Source of the DNA: JBHELB01 sp041859045
Lineage (GTDB): Bacteria; Hydrogenedentota; Hydrogenedentia; Hydrogenedentales; SLHB01
DNA: 64,000 nucleotides
NCBI GenBank assembly: GCA_041859045.1
Contig: JBHELB010000011.1
Location: 1 to 64,000, forward strand
Direction: 5' to 3'
Shown: positions 42,878 to 51,201 of the stretch, in pieces
How positions within the stretch are numbered: position 1 is the stretch's first letter
Layout: the number at the start of each line of letters is the position of its first letter
Position numbers and translations under genes: made by a program
Notes under the pieces: model-generated
Told to the model about the DNA's origin: nothing
Database searches by the model: none
Seen by the model: only the letters and a program-made list of their open reading frames with translations

Positions 42878-44320
42878 ATGATGCACATGGAACATAGGCT
42901 GGTCCAGACCCAGACGCAGCGCCTGATGCTGACGCAAAAGATGCAGCAGGCGATCCAGATTCTGCAATTGTCTGGGTTGGAGCTGGAGCAGTATGTGCAA
43001 CAGGAACTCGAGGCGAATCCCATTCTCGAGCAGCTTCAGAAAGCCCCGGAAGAAGCGCCCCCGCTTCAGCAAGACGGCGCCAGTAGTGCGCACACGAGCC
43101 GCGACGACGCCGAGCCGTTTGACGACGGCAATTTCGATCTTGATTCGTACGCAAGTTCGTGGACGGACCCGCATTCGGTGGGCACGGATCTTAGCCGTAA
43201 CCCGGAGGCGGACAGCCGACGCGAGTATTACGAGAACTCGATCACAAAAGAGGAGTCGTTCACCTCGCGTCTCCTGACGCAACTGCGTCTGGCGGCGCCG
43301 AATCCGGAAACCTACGCCATCGGCGAACTTATTATTGGCGACATCGACAACCGCGGTTATTTCACCGGCTCGCTCGAGGAAATCGCCGCGGAGGCGAACG
43401 TCTCCTGCGAGCAAGCAGCGGAGGTCCTGGCGCTTATTCAGAAGTTCGAACCGACCGGCGTCGGCGCACGCGACATTGTCGAGTGCCTGCTGCTCCAGAT
43501 CGACGTCGAATTCCCGAACGAGCCGGAACTGCGCACGCTCGTGTCGGAGCACCTCGAAGCGCTCGAGCACCGGCAGATCCCCAAGATCGCCAAGGACATG
43601 AACGTCCCCCCCGAGCGCGTCGAGCAGCTCAAGGACATGCTCGCAACGCTCAATCCTTGGCCGGGCCACGAACATGCCCTTGACCCGCCACAATACGTAA
43701 CGCCCGACGTGATCGTCGAAAAGATCGACGATCATTTCGAAGTCTATTTAGCCGACGGCTCTGTGCCCGAACTGCGCATCAACACGCAGTACCAACAGAT
43801 GCTGCGCCAACAAAAGATGAACCGCGAGGAGCGCCAGTTCTTGCGCGACAAAGTCGAATCGGCGCGCTGGCTGATCCGCAACATCGAACAACGCCAGTAC
43901 ACCATTCTCCGCATCGCTCGGGCGATCGTGGAAGTGCAAGAAGAGTTTTTCGATCGCGGCGTGGAATTCATCAAACCGCTAACGCTTCAGGAAATCGCGG
44001 ATATCGTGGGCGTTCACGAAGCGACCGTAAGCCGAACAACGCGCGGCAAGTACATGCAGACCCCGCAGGGGTTATTCGAGATGAAGTACTTCTTCTCGCC
44101 GGGACTCAAGAAGGATTCCGGCGACGCACAATCCTCAAAGAGCGTGCAGTCGATGATCAAGAAAATGATCGACGAGGAAGACAAGGCCGCGCCGCTGAGC
44201 GATCAGAAAATCGCCGATCTGCTTAAGCAACAGGGCATCAACATCGCCCGCCGCACGGTCACTAAGTACCGCGAGGCCCAGGGCATTCTCCCCACCACAC
44301 TACGCAAGTCCTACCAGTAG
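42878..44320 (+). CDS. rpoN: RNA polymerase sigma-54 factor
   Basis: A 480-residue sigma-54. Region I (residues 1-50) is Gln/Leu-rich (QTQTQRLMLTQKMQQAIQIL, then LELEQYV) and contacts enhancer-binding ATPases. Region II (about 55-120) is acidic. The core-binding domain and helix-turn-helix follow (LTLQEIADIVGVHEATVSRTTR near residue 370). The RpoN box ARRTVTKYRE lies near 457-466 and reads the -24 element. The start MMHMEH has three possible ATGs; AAGGAG sits 13-22 bases upstream, so the third ATG (42887) is also possible. It sits alone behind a perfect sigma-70 promoter. Confidence 0.97.
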   Translation: MMHMEHRLVQTQTQRLMLTQKMQQAIQILQLSGLELEQYVQQELEANPILEQLQKAPEEAPPLQQDGASSAHTSRDDAEPFDDGNFDLDSYASSWTDPHSVGTDLSRNPEADSRREYYENSITKEESFTSRLLTQLRLAAPNPETYAIGELIIGDIDNRGYFTGSLEEIAAEANVSCEQAAEVLALIQKFEPTGVGARDIVECLLLQIDVEFPNEPELRTLVSEHLEALEHRQIPKIAKDMNVPPERVEQLKDMLATLNPWPGHEHALDPPQYVTPDVIVEKIDDHFEVYLADGSVPELRINTQYQQMLRQQKMNREERQFLRDKVESARWLIRNIEQRQYTILRIARAIVEVQEEFFDRGVEFIKPLTLQEIADIVGVHEATVSRTTRGKYMQTPQGLFEMKYFFSPGLKKDSGDAQSSKSVQSMIKKMIDEEDKAAPLSDQKIADLLKQQGINIARRTVTKYREAQGILPTTLRKSYQ

Positions 44321-44357
44321 TTCACCCTGGCCGACACGCCCACTCCTTGGAAATTCG

Positions 44358-44366
44358 TGCTACAAT
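44358..44366 (+). promoter_or_regulatory. extended -10 promoter for the repeat lipoprotein
   Basis: TGC-TACAAT, with no clear -35. The predicted start is about 20 bases before the ribosome site of the gene at 44393. Confidence 0.42.
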
Positions 44367-44392
44367 AACCTTGGAAGATGGAGGACGTGGCG

Positions 44393-45217
44393 ATGCGATG
44401 GGCGATGACAATGTTCCTGACGCTGCTCCTGACGGGGTGCGGCCTTGAACTGCTAACGACTACGGCGATCACAAGCGAGCTTCAAGCCAAACAGGCGTCT
44501 ACCGCGGCCAATGCGCTGCGGTACGCCAAGGATTCCACGCAGAAACAGAGCGTCCAAAGCGCCGTGCAGGCGTACTACGCCGACAAAGGAAGCTACCCTC
44601 CTTCGCTGGACGCCCTTGTCCCCGGATACTTGCCTGAAACACCGAAGCGCGCCGACGGACGTCCCTTCGGCTACGACCCCGCAACCGGCACCGTGAGCGA
44701 GACCGGACCCGCGCCGGCTCCTGCCGTTGCGCCGCCGCCGCAAGCCGCGCCAGTGCCATCGGGCGTACCCGCGATGGATCAGCCCGTACTCACCCAGCTT
44801 CAACAGGCCGTCGCACGCTACGCGCAGACCACGGGCCGCTATCCGCCGAGTCTGCAAGCGCTTGTGCCCACTTATCTCGCCATGATCCCGACGACATCGG
44901 GAGGGCAAACGTACCTTTACGATCCCGCCACAGGCAATGTGACGCATCCCGCGCAGCCCGCCGGTGGGCCAGCGCCTGCTCCCCTTGCCCTTCCACCGCC
45001 GCAGGGCGCAACCCCAGGGCAAGCGCCCGCACGAGTCGGCGGCGCAGGCGGCCCGATGGGCGAGGCCATGACGGGGATTGCCATCCAGAATCAACTGAAC
45101 AGCAACAGCAACGCCGGAGTCACCGCCGCAGGAAGTCGCGCGCGAGGCGGCTTGGACAATGCGCAGACGAATCATAATCAGCAGCAAGAGGAGGCGTTGC
45201 GCGAGGCAGGCATGTAA
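44393..45217 (+). CDS. lipoprotein with duplicated pseudopilin-like repeat
   Basis: A 274-residue protein with a lipobox (LTLLLTGC, Cys about residue 14). Two copies of a roughly 45-residue module follow. Copy one runs YYADKGSYPPSLDALVPGYL to YDPATGTV and copy two YAQTTGRYPPSLQALVPTYL to YDPATGNV. The YPPSL.ALVP..L core resembles the C-terminal part of type II secretion major pseudopilins. The copies are joined by Pro/Ala-rich linkers and end in an Asn/Gln-rich tail. The ATG at 44393 has GGAGG upstream. No mature pilin helix is present, so it is not itself a pseudopilin. Function unknown. Confidence 0.78.
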   Translation: MRWAMTMFLTLLLTGCGLELLTTTAITSELQAKQASTAANALRYAKDSTQKQSVQSAVQAYYADKGSYPPSLDALVPGYLPETPKRADGRPFGYDPATGTVSETGPAPAPAVAPPPQAAPVPSGVPAMDQPVLTQLQQAVARYAQTTGRYPPSLQALVPTYLAMIPTTSGGQTYLYDPATGNVTHPAQPAGGPAPAPLALPPPQGATPGQAPARVGGAGGPMGEAMTGIAIQNQLNSNSNAGVTAAGSRARGGLDNAQTNHNQQQEEALREAGM

Positions 45218-45272
45218 TTGTTCCGTCCCCGCGCGGCGCCCCCGCGCGGGTGATGAGGGGGTCAAACGAAAA

Positions 45273-45305
45273 ACCGGGGATGTGCCCCGCAAAGGCATCC
45301 CCGGT
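45273..45305. terminator. convergent terminator hairpin
   Basis: A 10-bp stem, ACCGGGGATG with CATCCCCGGT, lies between the repeat lipoprotein (plus) and ferritin (minus). A second GC-rich hairpin (CCCGCGCGG/CCGCGCGGG) lies at 45228-45250. Confidence 0.75.
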
Positions 45306-45330
45306 CTTCGTTATCTAATAGCAGGCCGCG

Positions 45331-45843
45331 CTATGCCGCTCCGCCTGCCGCCTCGGGCCGGCGTGCGCCAAGCTGAGTGTCCATCATGAACAACCCCTGC
45401 GGATTGTCGCCAATCAACTTGAGCTTCTGCACGATCGCGTCCGGATCGGCCTCTTCCTGAATCTGCTCGGTCACAAACCACTGCAAAAACGCCTCGGTGG
45501 CGTAATCCGATTCCTTGCGGGCAAGGTCCACCAGCTTGTGAATGCGCTTGGTTACCTTGAGTTCATGGTCATAGACGCTCTGAAACGCGGCAAGCGCGCT
45601 CGGCCATGTGCCCTTGGGCTTGTCAATCGCGTCGAGCGTCACGCGGCCCTTGGCCTGCACGATGTACCCGTAAAACTTCATCGCGTGCGTCGTTTCCTCC
45701 TGCGCCTGGATCTTCAGCCACGCGGCAAAGCCTCCGAGGTTCTGATCCTCGAAATAGGCCGCCATCGCCACGTACGTATACGCAGAATAGAGTTCGTAGT
45801 TTAGTTGCTCGTTCAGGGCCTTCTCCATCGCCTTGCTGATCAT
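45331..45843 (-). CDS. ftnA: ferritin
   Basis: A 170-residue non-haem ferritin. A four-helix bundle carries the ferroxidase centre: a Glu in NYELYSA, the E..H pair in QEETTHAMKFY, a Glu in the VYDHELKVTK helix, and a Gln in TEQIQEEAD. It oxidises and stores iron as a 24-mer. The start MISKAMEKALN at 45843 has AAGGAG upstream; a start 20 codons earlier is rejected. The C-terminal Pro/Ala/Gly tail is slightly longer than in typical FtnA. A promoter with TATACT lies upstream. Confidence 0.94.
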   Translation of the reverse strand: MISKAMEKALNEQLNYELYSAYTYVAMAAYFEDQNLGGFAAWLKIQAQEETTHAMKFYGYIVQAKGRVTLDAIDKPKGTWPSALAAFQSVYDHELKVTKRIHKLVDLARKESDYATEAFLQWFVTEQIQEEADPDAIVQKLKLIGDNPQGLFMMDTQLGARRPEAAGGAA

Positions 45844-45906
45844 GAGATACTCCTTTCCTAGAGGCAGTGTATCCGCCTCTCCTTCCGCTGCTTCTCCGTC
45901 CACCCC

Positions 45907-45935
45907 AGTATACCTTCCCTCCCGAACGGCGTCCA
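45907..45935 (-). promoter_or_regulatory. candidate ferritin promoter
   Basis: On the minus strand TGGACG (45930-45935), 17 bases, TATACT (45907-45912). Confidence 0.48.
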
Positions 45936-46051
45936 GCCTTTGCCGTCCGCGGAATTCCAGAGAATAAACCCGCCGTCTTGTTCGTCTGATTGTTTAGAAG
46001 TTCCTCAAAAAGGAATCAGGCGCCGCGAAGGGCGCATCAAAGGAGGTCGAC

Positions 46052-46501
46052 ATGGCCAGTTGGAAGCGGACTTTGGGGCTCATGATAGCGGTGGCGGCAA
46101 TACCGTGGTTCCTGGGGGGCTGCCCCAGCAGCTACGGGAACGCGACCCTGCGAGTCGTGAACGATTCCCCCGTGCCGTTGGTCGAAGTTTATGTATCGCG
46201 GACAACCGATGACGACTGGGGCGAGAATCAGTTGACAAGCGATATTCCGGGCTACGGGGAACGCGATATTACGGACATTCCGCCGGGAAATTACGACTTG
46301 CTCGCAATTGACGAGGATGGAGGGTACGCTGAACTCTACGATGTGGAACTCGACGCGGGCGTAGTTTCGGAGTGGACAATTACTGACGCCAAGGACGGCT
46401 CGGGTAAGGACAGTGAGGTCCAACAGAAGGTCGACCTCGGCCAAAGCGTGGAGGGCGACATCTACCACGAATCGGCCCCGGGCTTAAACCCGAAAAACTA
46501 G
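46052..46501 (+). CDS. small lipoprotein of unknown function
   Basis: A 149-residue protein with a lipoprotein signal (AAIPWFLGGC, Cys about residue 24). A beta-rich domain follows, with ATLRVVNDSPVPLVEVYVS, an acidic stretch, and DIPPGNYDLLAIDE. The pattern resembles small beta-sandwich domains of envelope proteins of unknown role. AAGGAGG lies upstream of the ATG. A strong terminator follows, so it is probably transcribed alone. Confidence 0.78.
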   Translation: MASWKRTLGLMIAVAAIPWFLGGCPSSYGNATLRVVNDSPVPLVEVYVSRTTDDDWGENQLTSDIPGYGERDITDIPPGNYDLLAIDEDGGYAELYDVELDAGVVSEWTITDAKDGSGKDSEVQQKVDLGQSVEGDIYHESAPGLNPKN

Positions 46502-46513
46502 CCCAGCGCCCCT

Positions 46514-46556
46514 ACACGAAAAGAGCCGCCGGTTCTTCCGGCGGCTCTTCGTGTTT
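46514..46556. terminator. strong bidirectional terminator
   Basis: CACG-AA-AAGAGCCGCCGG pairs with CCGGCGGCTCTT-CGTG around TTCTT, then GTTTCC. It lies between the convergent small lipoprotein and ferredoxin genes. Confidence 0.85.
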
Positions 46557-46570
46557 CCTGAGAATCTCGC

Positions 46571-46909
46571 CTAACGCGTCGCGGGAACGGGTTCGAGTTC
46601 CTCGCCCTTTCCCTCTTTCTCCTTGTATTCCTCCGCCGTCGGCAGCGGATCCTGAGTGGCATTGATAACCGGCCACTCCGCTGCGTATCTCGTGTTCAGC
46701 TCCACATACCCCTGCCACTTCGCCGGCACGTCTTCCTCGGGGTAAATGGCATGCACCGGACATTCGTCCACGCAGGCACCGCAATCGATACACTCATCCG
46801 GGTCAATTACCAGCATATTCGCGCCCTCGTGGAAACAATCCACCGGGCACACCGCCACGCAATCCGTGTACTTGCACTTGATGCAGGGTTCGGTAACGTA
46901 ATGGGACAT
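46571..46909 (-). CDS. fdxA: 7Fe-type ferredoxin (FdxA-like)
   Basis: A 112-residue ferredoxin. Its Cys spacing is that of Azotobacter FdI plus one: C9, C17 and C50 are placed for a [3Fe-4S] cluster, and C21, C40, C43 and C46 for a [4Fe-4S] cluster. C12 and C25 are the usual extra cysteines. The tail (about 60-112) is Glu/Lys-rich. It is a low-potential electron carrier and could serve the hydrogenase encoded 10 kb away, but that is speculative. ATG at 46909. Transcribed alone. Confidence 0.92.
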   Translation of the reverse strand: MSHYVTEPCIKCKYTDCVAVCPVDCFHEGANMLVIDPDECIDCGACVDECPVHAIYPEEDVPAKWQGYVELNTRYAAEWPVINATQDPLPTAEEYKEKEGKGEELEPVPATR

Positions 46910-47119
46910 ATCCTCACTCCATGTTGCCTTCGCGACACGCCGAAAACCGCCTCCGATCTCCGGTTAGCCGCCCTCGAGTCGCGTAAACAGTTGGCGGCAC
47001 TGAATCATGCCTAAAAGAATAGCTTTTCTCGGGTATTCATGTCAAGCCGGCCAAGTTCGCTTGATACCTCTTCTCAGCGTCCGTATGATGGCGTTTTCTG
47101 GACTGAAATGACTAAACCG

Positions 47120-47148
47120 TTGCAAGATATTCCCAAATTACGTGGAAT
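47120..47148 (+). promoter_or_regulatory. candidate promoter for rfbC
   Basis: TTGCAA (47120-47125), 17 bases, TGGAAT (47143-47148), about 30 bases before the start. Confidence 0.36.
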
Positions 47149-47179
47149 TTTTCCAACGCGCGAAGGGCAGGGAACGAGA

Positions 47180-47737
47180 ATGTCAACGTTGCCGTTTGTC
47201 GAAACAGAGTTGCCAGGCGTGTTTGAGGTGCATGGACGCCGCTTTGAGGATGCGCGAGGCTACTTCACAGAGGTGCATTCGGAGCGGACCTGGCGTGCGG
47301 CGGGGATTGACCTCCGCTTTGTGCAGGACAACCTCAGTCAGTCGTCGCGGGGGGTGCTGCGCGGCATGCACTATCAGATCAACCCACATGCCCAGGGCAA
47401 ATTCGTCCGGGTGTTGCATGGCGCGGCGTTTGATGTCGCGGTGGATCTGCGTCAGGGCTCACCCACGTTTGGCCGCTGGACGGGTCGGACGTTAAGCGCC
47501 GCGAACGCGCTGGGGCTGTGGATCCCTCCGGGGTTTGCGCACGGATTTCTGGCGCTGGATGATGCAACGGTGTTGTTCTATAAATGCACGGGATTCTACG
47601 AGCCCACGGCGGAACGCACGCTGCATTATGCTGATCCGGCGGTCGGCATTGCCTGGCCGGAAACGCCGCATCTAGTCGCCCCGCGCGACGAGGCCGCGCC
47701 GCGTCTGGCGGACACGGAGACGAATTTCTCCGCGTAG
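47180..47737 (+). CDS. rfbC: dTDP-4-dehydrorhamnose 3,5-epimerase
   Basis: A 185-residue cupin-fold epimerase of usual RmlC length: FEDARGYFTE near the start, then QDNLSQSSRGVLRGMHYQ (catalytic His in RGMHYQ), VDLRQGSPTFG, and IPPGFAHGFLALDD with the Tyr-containing FYKCTGFY. It makes dTDP-4-keto-L-rhamnose for surface polysaccharide. The other rfb genes are not adjacent. The start ATG at 47180 is chosen by family length; 47 upstream codons are rejected. It converges with the ABC permeases. Confidence 0.95.
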   Translation: MSTLPFVETELPGVFEVHGRRFEDARGYFTEVHSERTWRAAGIDLRFVQDNLSQSSRGVLRGMHYQINPHAQGKFVRVLHGAAFDVAVDLRQGSPTFGRWTGRTLSAANALGLWIPPGFAHGFLALDDATVLFYKCTGFYEPTAERTLHYADPAVGIAWPETPHLVAPRDEAAPRLADTETNFSA

Positions 47738-47745
47738 CCCCGCCT

Positions 47746-48588
47746 TTATCCCTTGATCCCGGTCAGCTTGACGCCCTCGATGAACTGCCGCTGGGTGAAG
47801 AAAAACAGCACGATAATCGGCAGGGTCATCAGCGAGGAAGCCGCCATCATCGGACCGTACTCGGCCACGCGCTGTCCCTGAAAAAGGGCGAGTCCGACGG
47901 ATAGCGTGTAATGATACTCATCGACGAGGTAGATGAGGGGGGTAATGAAGTCATTCCAGGTGTTGAGAAAGGTGAATAGGGCAACGACCGCAAGCGCCGG
48001 AACCGACAAAGGCATGACCACCCGCCACCAAATGCGCAATTCGCCGTAACCGTCGACCCGGGCGGCGTCGATTAGGTCGCGCGGCACGGTGAGAAAGAAT
48101 TGGCGCAACATAAAAATGAAGAAGGCGTTGCCGAAGAGCGCCGGAACCGTAAGCGGTAAGAACGTGTCGATCCACCCCAGGTAGCGGAAAACCAGAAACA
48201 CGGGGATCATCATGATCTGCGCCGGGGCCAGCATCGTGGCGAGCATCAGGTAAAACAACATGTCGCGGCCCGGCCACCTGCCCCGCGCAAAACCGTACGC
48301 GACCATGCTCGACGACAGTACCGTCGCGGCAACAACGAACGCGCAAAGAAACACCGTGTTTCCGAGAAAGACCCAGAAGCGGAAGGGGGAATCGGGACGA
48401 AACAGCTCCTGGTAGTGTTCAAGTGTGGGGTGAAATACCCAGACCGGGGGATAGCGCTTGATCAGTTCGTTGGGCTTGATGGAACTGGAAATTTGCCAGA
48501 ACAACGGAAACAAAAAAACGACAGAGAGGGAAATCACGAGGATGTATAGCGTAGTTCGGCTAAGTATGTGACGCCACCGGTAGTTCAC
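47746..48588 (-). CDS. carbohydrate ABC transporter permease (MalG type)
   Basis: A 280-residue inner-membrane permease with six membrane helices. The EAA-like loop DAARVDGYGELRIWWRVVMP contacts the ATPase. LNTWNDFITPLIYL is typical of the MalG group. The start is a GTG at 48588 that overlaps the preceding permease stop (GTGA). Frames extending upstream inside the other permease gene are rejected. No solute-binding protein or ATPase is in the window. The substrate is probably a sugar. Confidence 0.93.
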   Translation of the reverse strand: MNYRWRHILSRTTLYILVISLSVVFLFPLFWQISSSIKPNELIKRYPPVWVFHPTLEHYQELFRPDSPFRFWVFLGNTVFLCAFVVAATVLSSSMVAYGFARGRWPGRDMLFYLMLATMLAPAQIMMIPVFLVFRYLGWIDTFLPLTVPALFGNAFFIFMLRQFFLTVPRDLIDAARVDGYGELRIWWRVVMPLSVPALAVVALFTFLNTWNDFITPLIYLVDEYHYTLSVGLALFQGQRVAEYGPMMAASSLMTLPIIVLFFFTQRQFIEGVKLTGIKG

Positions 48589-49505
48589 TCGTTGTCTCCG
48601 CCTTCGTAATAGACAAACCGCGAGGAAAATGCGAAGAGAAGCGCGGTGAATATGCCAACAATGGCAAACAACACCCACGCCATTGCCGAGGCATACCCAA
48701 GCCGGAAGTATTCGAACGCATTCTGGAACAGGTAAAGACAGTAGAACAGCGTGGCGGTGCCTGGGCCGCCGTTGGTCATGATGAACGGCTGAGCGAAGGT
48801 CTGAATCGCGCCGATCAGGCCCATGATCAGGGTGAAAAACAATACCGGCGAGGTCATCGGCAGTGTTACGTGCCGAACCTTCTGCCATACCGACGCGCCA
48901 TCGAGCTCTGCCGCTTCGTACAGCGTCTTGGGCACATCCTGCAACGCAGCAAGATAGATGACCATCGTGCCGCCGGTTCCCCACAGGCTCATCAAGACGA
49001 GGGCGGGCTTGGCCCAGAACTGACTCTGCAGCCAGTTGGGCGGCGACAGATGGGCGTCGAACAGCACATTCATGGCGTCGCACACGGGGCGAAGCGCCCA
49101 GTTCAGGTAACCGTACTGCGAATTGAACACCCACACCCAAAGAACGGAAGCCGACACCAACGGCACAATTGCGGGCAGGAAAAAGATCGTGCGAAACAGC
49201 GGCCGGGCCTTCATGTCGCGGTTGAGAAGCAGCGCCAACATGAACGCCACCGCCATGCCCAGCGGCACGGCGAGTACGGTAAAGAACGCGGTGTTCCATA
49301 GCGAAGTTTGGAAGAGCGCATCCGAAAAAAGCTCGCGGTAGTTCGCCAGGCCCACCCATTCCGGCGGATTGAAAATGTCGTACTGCGTGAAACTAAAAAT
49401 AAACGATGCGATGAGCGGTCCTAGCGTAAACAACAGAAAACCGATGAGGTAAGGCGACGTGAAAAACAGCCCCCACCCCAGCGATTGGCGTTGACGGCGT
49501 GTCAT
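48585..49505 (-). CDS. carbohydrate ABC transporter permease (MalF type)
   Basis: A 306-residue permease with six membrane helices. The EAA motif is EAAELDGASVWQKVRHVTLP; IMTNGGPGTATL and YLFQNAFEY typify MalF/UgpA-like permeases. The start is either the ATG at 49505 or a GTG two codons upstream (49511). It forms the transporter channel with the downstream MalG-type partner. A lipoprotein gene ends 10 bases upstream on the same strand. Confidence 0.93.
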   Translation of the reverse strand: MTRRQRQSLGWGLFFTSPYLIGFLLFTLGPLIASFIFSFTQYDIFNPPEWVGLANYRELFSDALFQTSLWNTAFFTVLAVPLGMAVAFMLALLLNRDMKARPLFRTIFFLPAIVPLVSASVLWVWVFNSQYGYLNWALRPVCDAMNVLFDAHLSPPNWLQSQFWAKPALVLMSLWGTGGTMVIYLAALQDVPKTLYEAAELDGASVWQKVRHVTLPMTSPVLFFTLIMGLIGAIQTFAQPFIMTNGGPGTATLFYCLYLFQNAFEYFRLGYASAMAWVLFAIVGIFTALLFAFSSRFVYYEGGDNE

Positions 49506-49515
49506 GGCCACTCAA

Positions 49516-50241
49516 TTATCCCGCCACGCCCACTTCGGAGGAGACAGGCGAAATGGTCGGCGACTCATTCACGGGGCGCGGCTTCCCAGCCCAGCGCGCC
49601 GATTCCACTACTGCGGGCAACCAAGTCAGCGCCGCGGCATCTGCGCGACGGTACAACGCGCCGACCATGAATACCCCGTCGTCCACGACGTAGAGTCCAC
49701 GGAACGCCCGAGCATAGCCATCCGGCGCGGGCGAAGGGTCATCAGCGGTGAGCGTCAGCCCGTGTACGCGCCCGGCGTCAAAGGGCTGAATCGGCGGGGG
49801 CGTCTGTGCAAACGTCGGCCCCAAGGACTGCCACCACGTCGTCAATTGTTCCTGCAGCGACGGATCGCCGCCGAAATCCGGCATGAGGTCGTCCGGCCCC
49901 ATGAGGGTGACCCTCAGTACGACTTCGTTAAGGCCCGGCACGGTGAGCGCGGCTTCCACCTGCCCGCCAAGCCCAAGGTCTTTTACGGCAACCTGCGTGT
50001 TTTCCGGCACCGCGAGCGAGAGCGTGCCGAAAACCGAACTCTCGATTTTCGCTTCGCTCGTTAACGCGGGGGCCGGCGCGGCAACGGTGGGTTCAGGGGC
50101 GGCGGACTGAACAGGCGGGGCGGTGGCCTCCGGCGCGGCAGGGACTTCCTGGGAAGGGCCCTTGCCACAGCCCATGCCGAAAAGAATCGCCAGCGCGCCC
50201 AGGATCACTGGGGCCGCAATCGATGTGCGCAATATGGCCAC
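49516..50241 (-). CDS. lipoprotein of unknown function upstream of ABC permeases
   Basis: A 241-residue lipoprotein (lipobox LFGMGC, Cys about residue 25). A Pro/Ala/Glu-rich linker follows (to about 65), then a compact alpha/beta domain with LSLAVPENTQVAVKDLG and TWWQSLGPTFAQTPP. It is too small and unlike a sugar-binding protein. It lies 10 bases before the MalF-type permease and is probably co-transcribed with it. No family is recognised. Confidence 0.76.
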   Translation of the reverse strand: MAILRTSIAAPVILGALAILFGMGCGKGPSQEVPAAPEATAPPVQSAAPEPTVAAPAPALTSEAKIESSVFGTLSLAVPENTQVAVKDLGLGGQVEAALTVPGLNEVVLRVTLMGPDDLMPDFGGDPSLQEQLTTWWQSLGPTFAQTPPPIQPFDAGRVHGLTLTADDPSPAPDGYARAFRGLYVVDDGVFMVGALYRRADAAALTWLPAVVESARWAGKPRPVNESPTISPVSSEVGVAG

Positions 50242-50384
50242 TCTCCCCTCCTATCTGCGAAAACCCATCGACACGCCAACAGAATAGCGTGCGCGGGAAA
50301 TAACCGCAAGCAACCGAAAGACGTCGCGCAGACGCAGTGCGCTCCGCACGCGAAACGTCCGGAAGGGCGAACGATTGATTAAAA

Positions 50385-50420
50385 CAAACGTTTGACTTAT
50401 AGGGGCGCTTGTGGTACCCT
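50385..50420 (+). promoter_or_regulatory. promoter with overlapping palindromic operator for the TetR-RND operon
   Basis: A perfect palindrome CAAACGTTTG (50385-50394) overlaps TTGACT (50392-50397), which is followed by 17 bases and TACCCT (50415-50420). The layout suits TetR autorepression by blocking the -35. Confidence 0.55.
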
Positions 50421-50450
50421 CCTCTGAATGGACGAGACGAAAGGAACGAC

Positions 50451-51146
50451 ATGAGCACAGATGCGAACACAACCGCGCTCGATACCAAACGCCGCTTGGT
50501 CTTGGCGGCGGGCGAGTTGTTTGCGGAGCACGGTCTGGAAGGCGCGAGCATACGCGCCATCGCCGAGAAAGCCAGCGCCAATGTGGCGGCGATCAATTAC
50601 CATTTCGGTTCAAAGGAGAATCTGTACCTCGCAGTGCTGGAATATGTGTTTGTGGAGCGACGCGGACGCCCGTTCGAGTCGTTTATCCCGCCCGAGGGCC
50701 GCGACGCGAAGCCTCAGGCGTTTGCGAACGCATTGGCGGCCCTAATACAGGAGCGGTTATGCGGGTGTTTGTTGCTGACGGATAACGCGTGGGCGTTCCG
50801 TCTCGCGATGCGCTCGCTGACCGACGGCGGTCCGGCGTTGGCAACGATTGTGGACCGCTATTTCCGTCCCGATCGCAAGGCCATGATGGATCTGATCCGT
50901 TGGTCATGTCCGCGCCTATCGGAAGCGCAGGCGGAGATGTGGACCAATACGATCATGGCGGAGTTTGTCTTCTACATCTTGGCGCGTGTCCCGCTGCTTC
51001 AGTTGATGGGCAAGAGCGAATACGACCCGGAATATCTTGAGCGGGCGAGCCGTCACATTGCGCAGATGGCGTGCGCGGGATTGGGGCTTCCGGCGCCGCG
51101 TTTCACGTCCCTGGCGAAGCTGAAAACCCAACATGCGCATACGTGA
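50451..51146 (+). CDS. TetR-family transcriptional repressor
   Basis: A 231-residue regulator. The N-terminal helix-turn-helix is TKRRLVLAAGELFAEHGLEGAS, with RAIAEKASANVAAINYHFGSKE as recognition helix and start of the ligand domain (only segments are given). The C-terminal domain is of the larger TetR_C type (about residues 90-215). It is first in an operon with an RND adaptor and pump, so it most likely represses them until a substrate binds. The start at 50451 has AAAGGAA upstream. The palindrome at 50385-50394 is a candidate operator. Confidence 0.92.
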   Translation: MSTDANTTALDTKRRLVLAAGELFAEHGLEGASIRAIAEKASANVAAINYHFGSKENLYLAVLEYVFVERRGRPFESFIPPEGRDAKPQAFANALAALIQERLCGCLLLTDNAWAFRLAMRSLTDGGPALATIVDRYFRPDRKAMMDLIRWSCPRLSEAQAEMWTNTIMAEFVFYILARVPLLQLMGKSEYDPEYLERASRHIAQMACAGLGLPAPRFTSLAKLKTQHAHT

Positions 51147-51201
51147 CGCTTTTTGTAGGCGCCGCGACTGAGTCACCCCCCGGGCAGTAAGGAAGTACGG
51201 T

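Noticed and set aside
48589..49359. A long N-terminal extension of the MalG-type permease
   Set aside because: It runs inside the MalF-type permease in another frame; the GTG at 48588 gives the normal length and a GTGA overlap.
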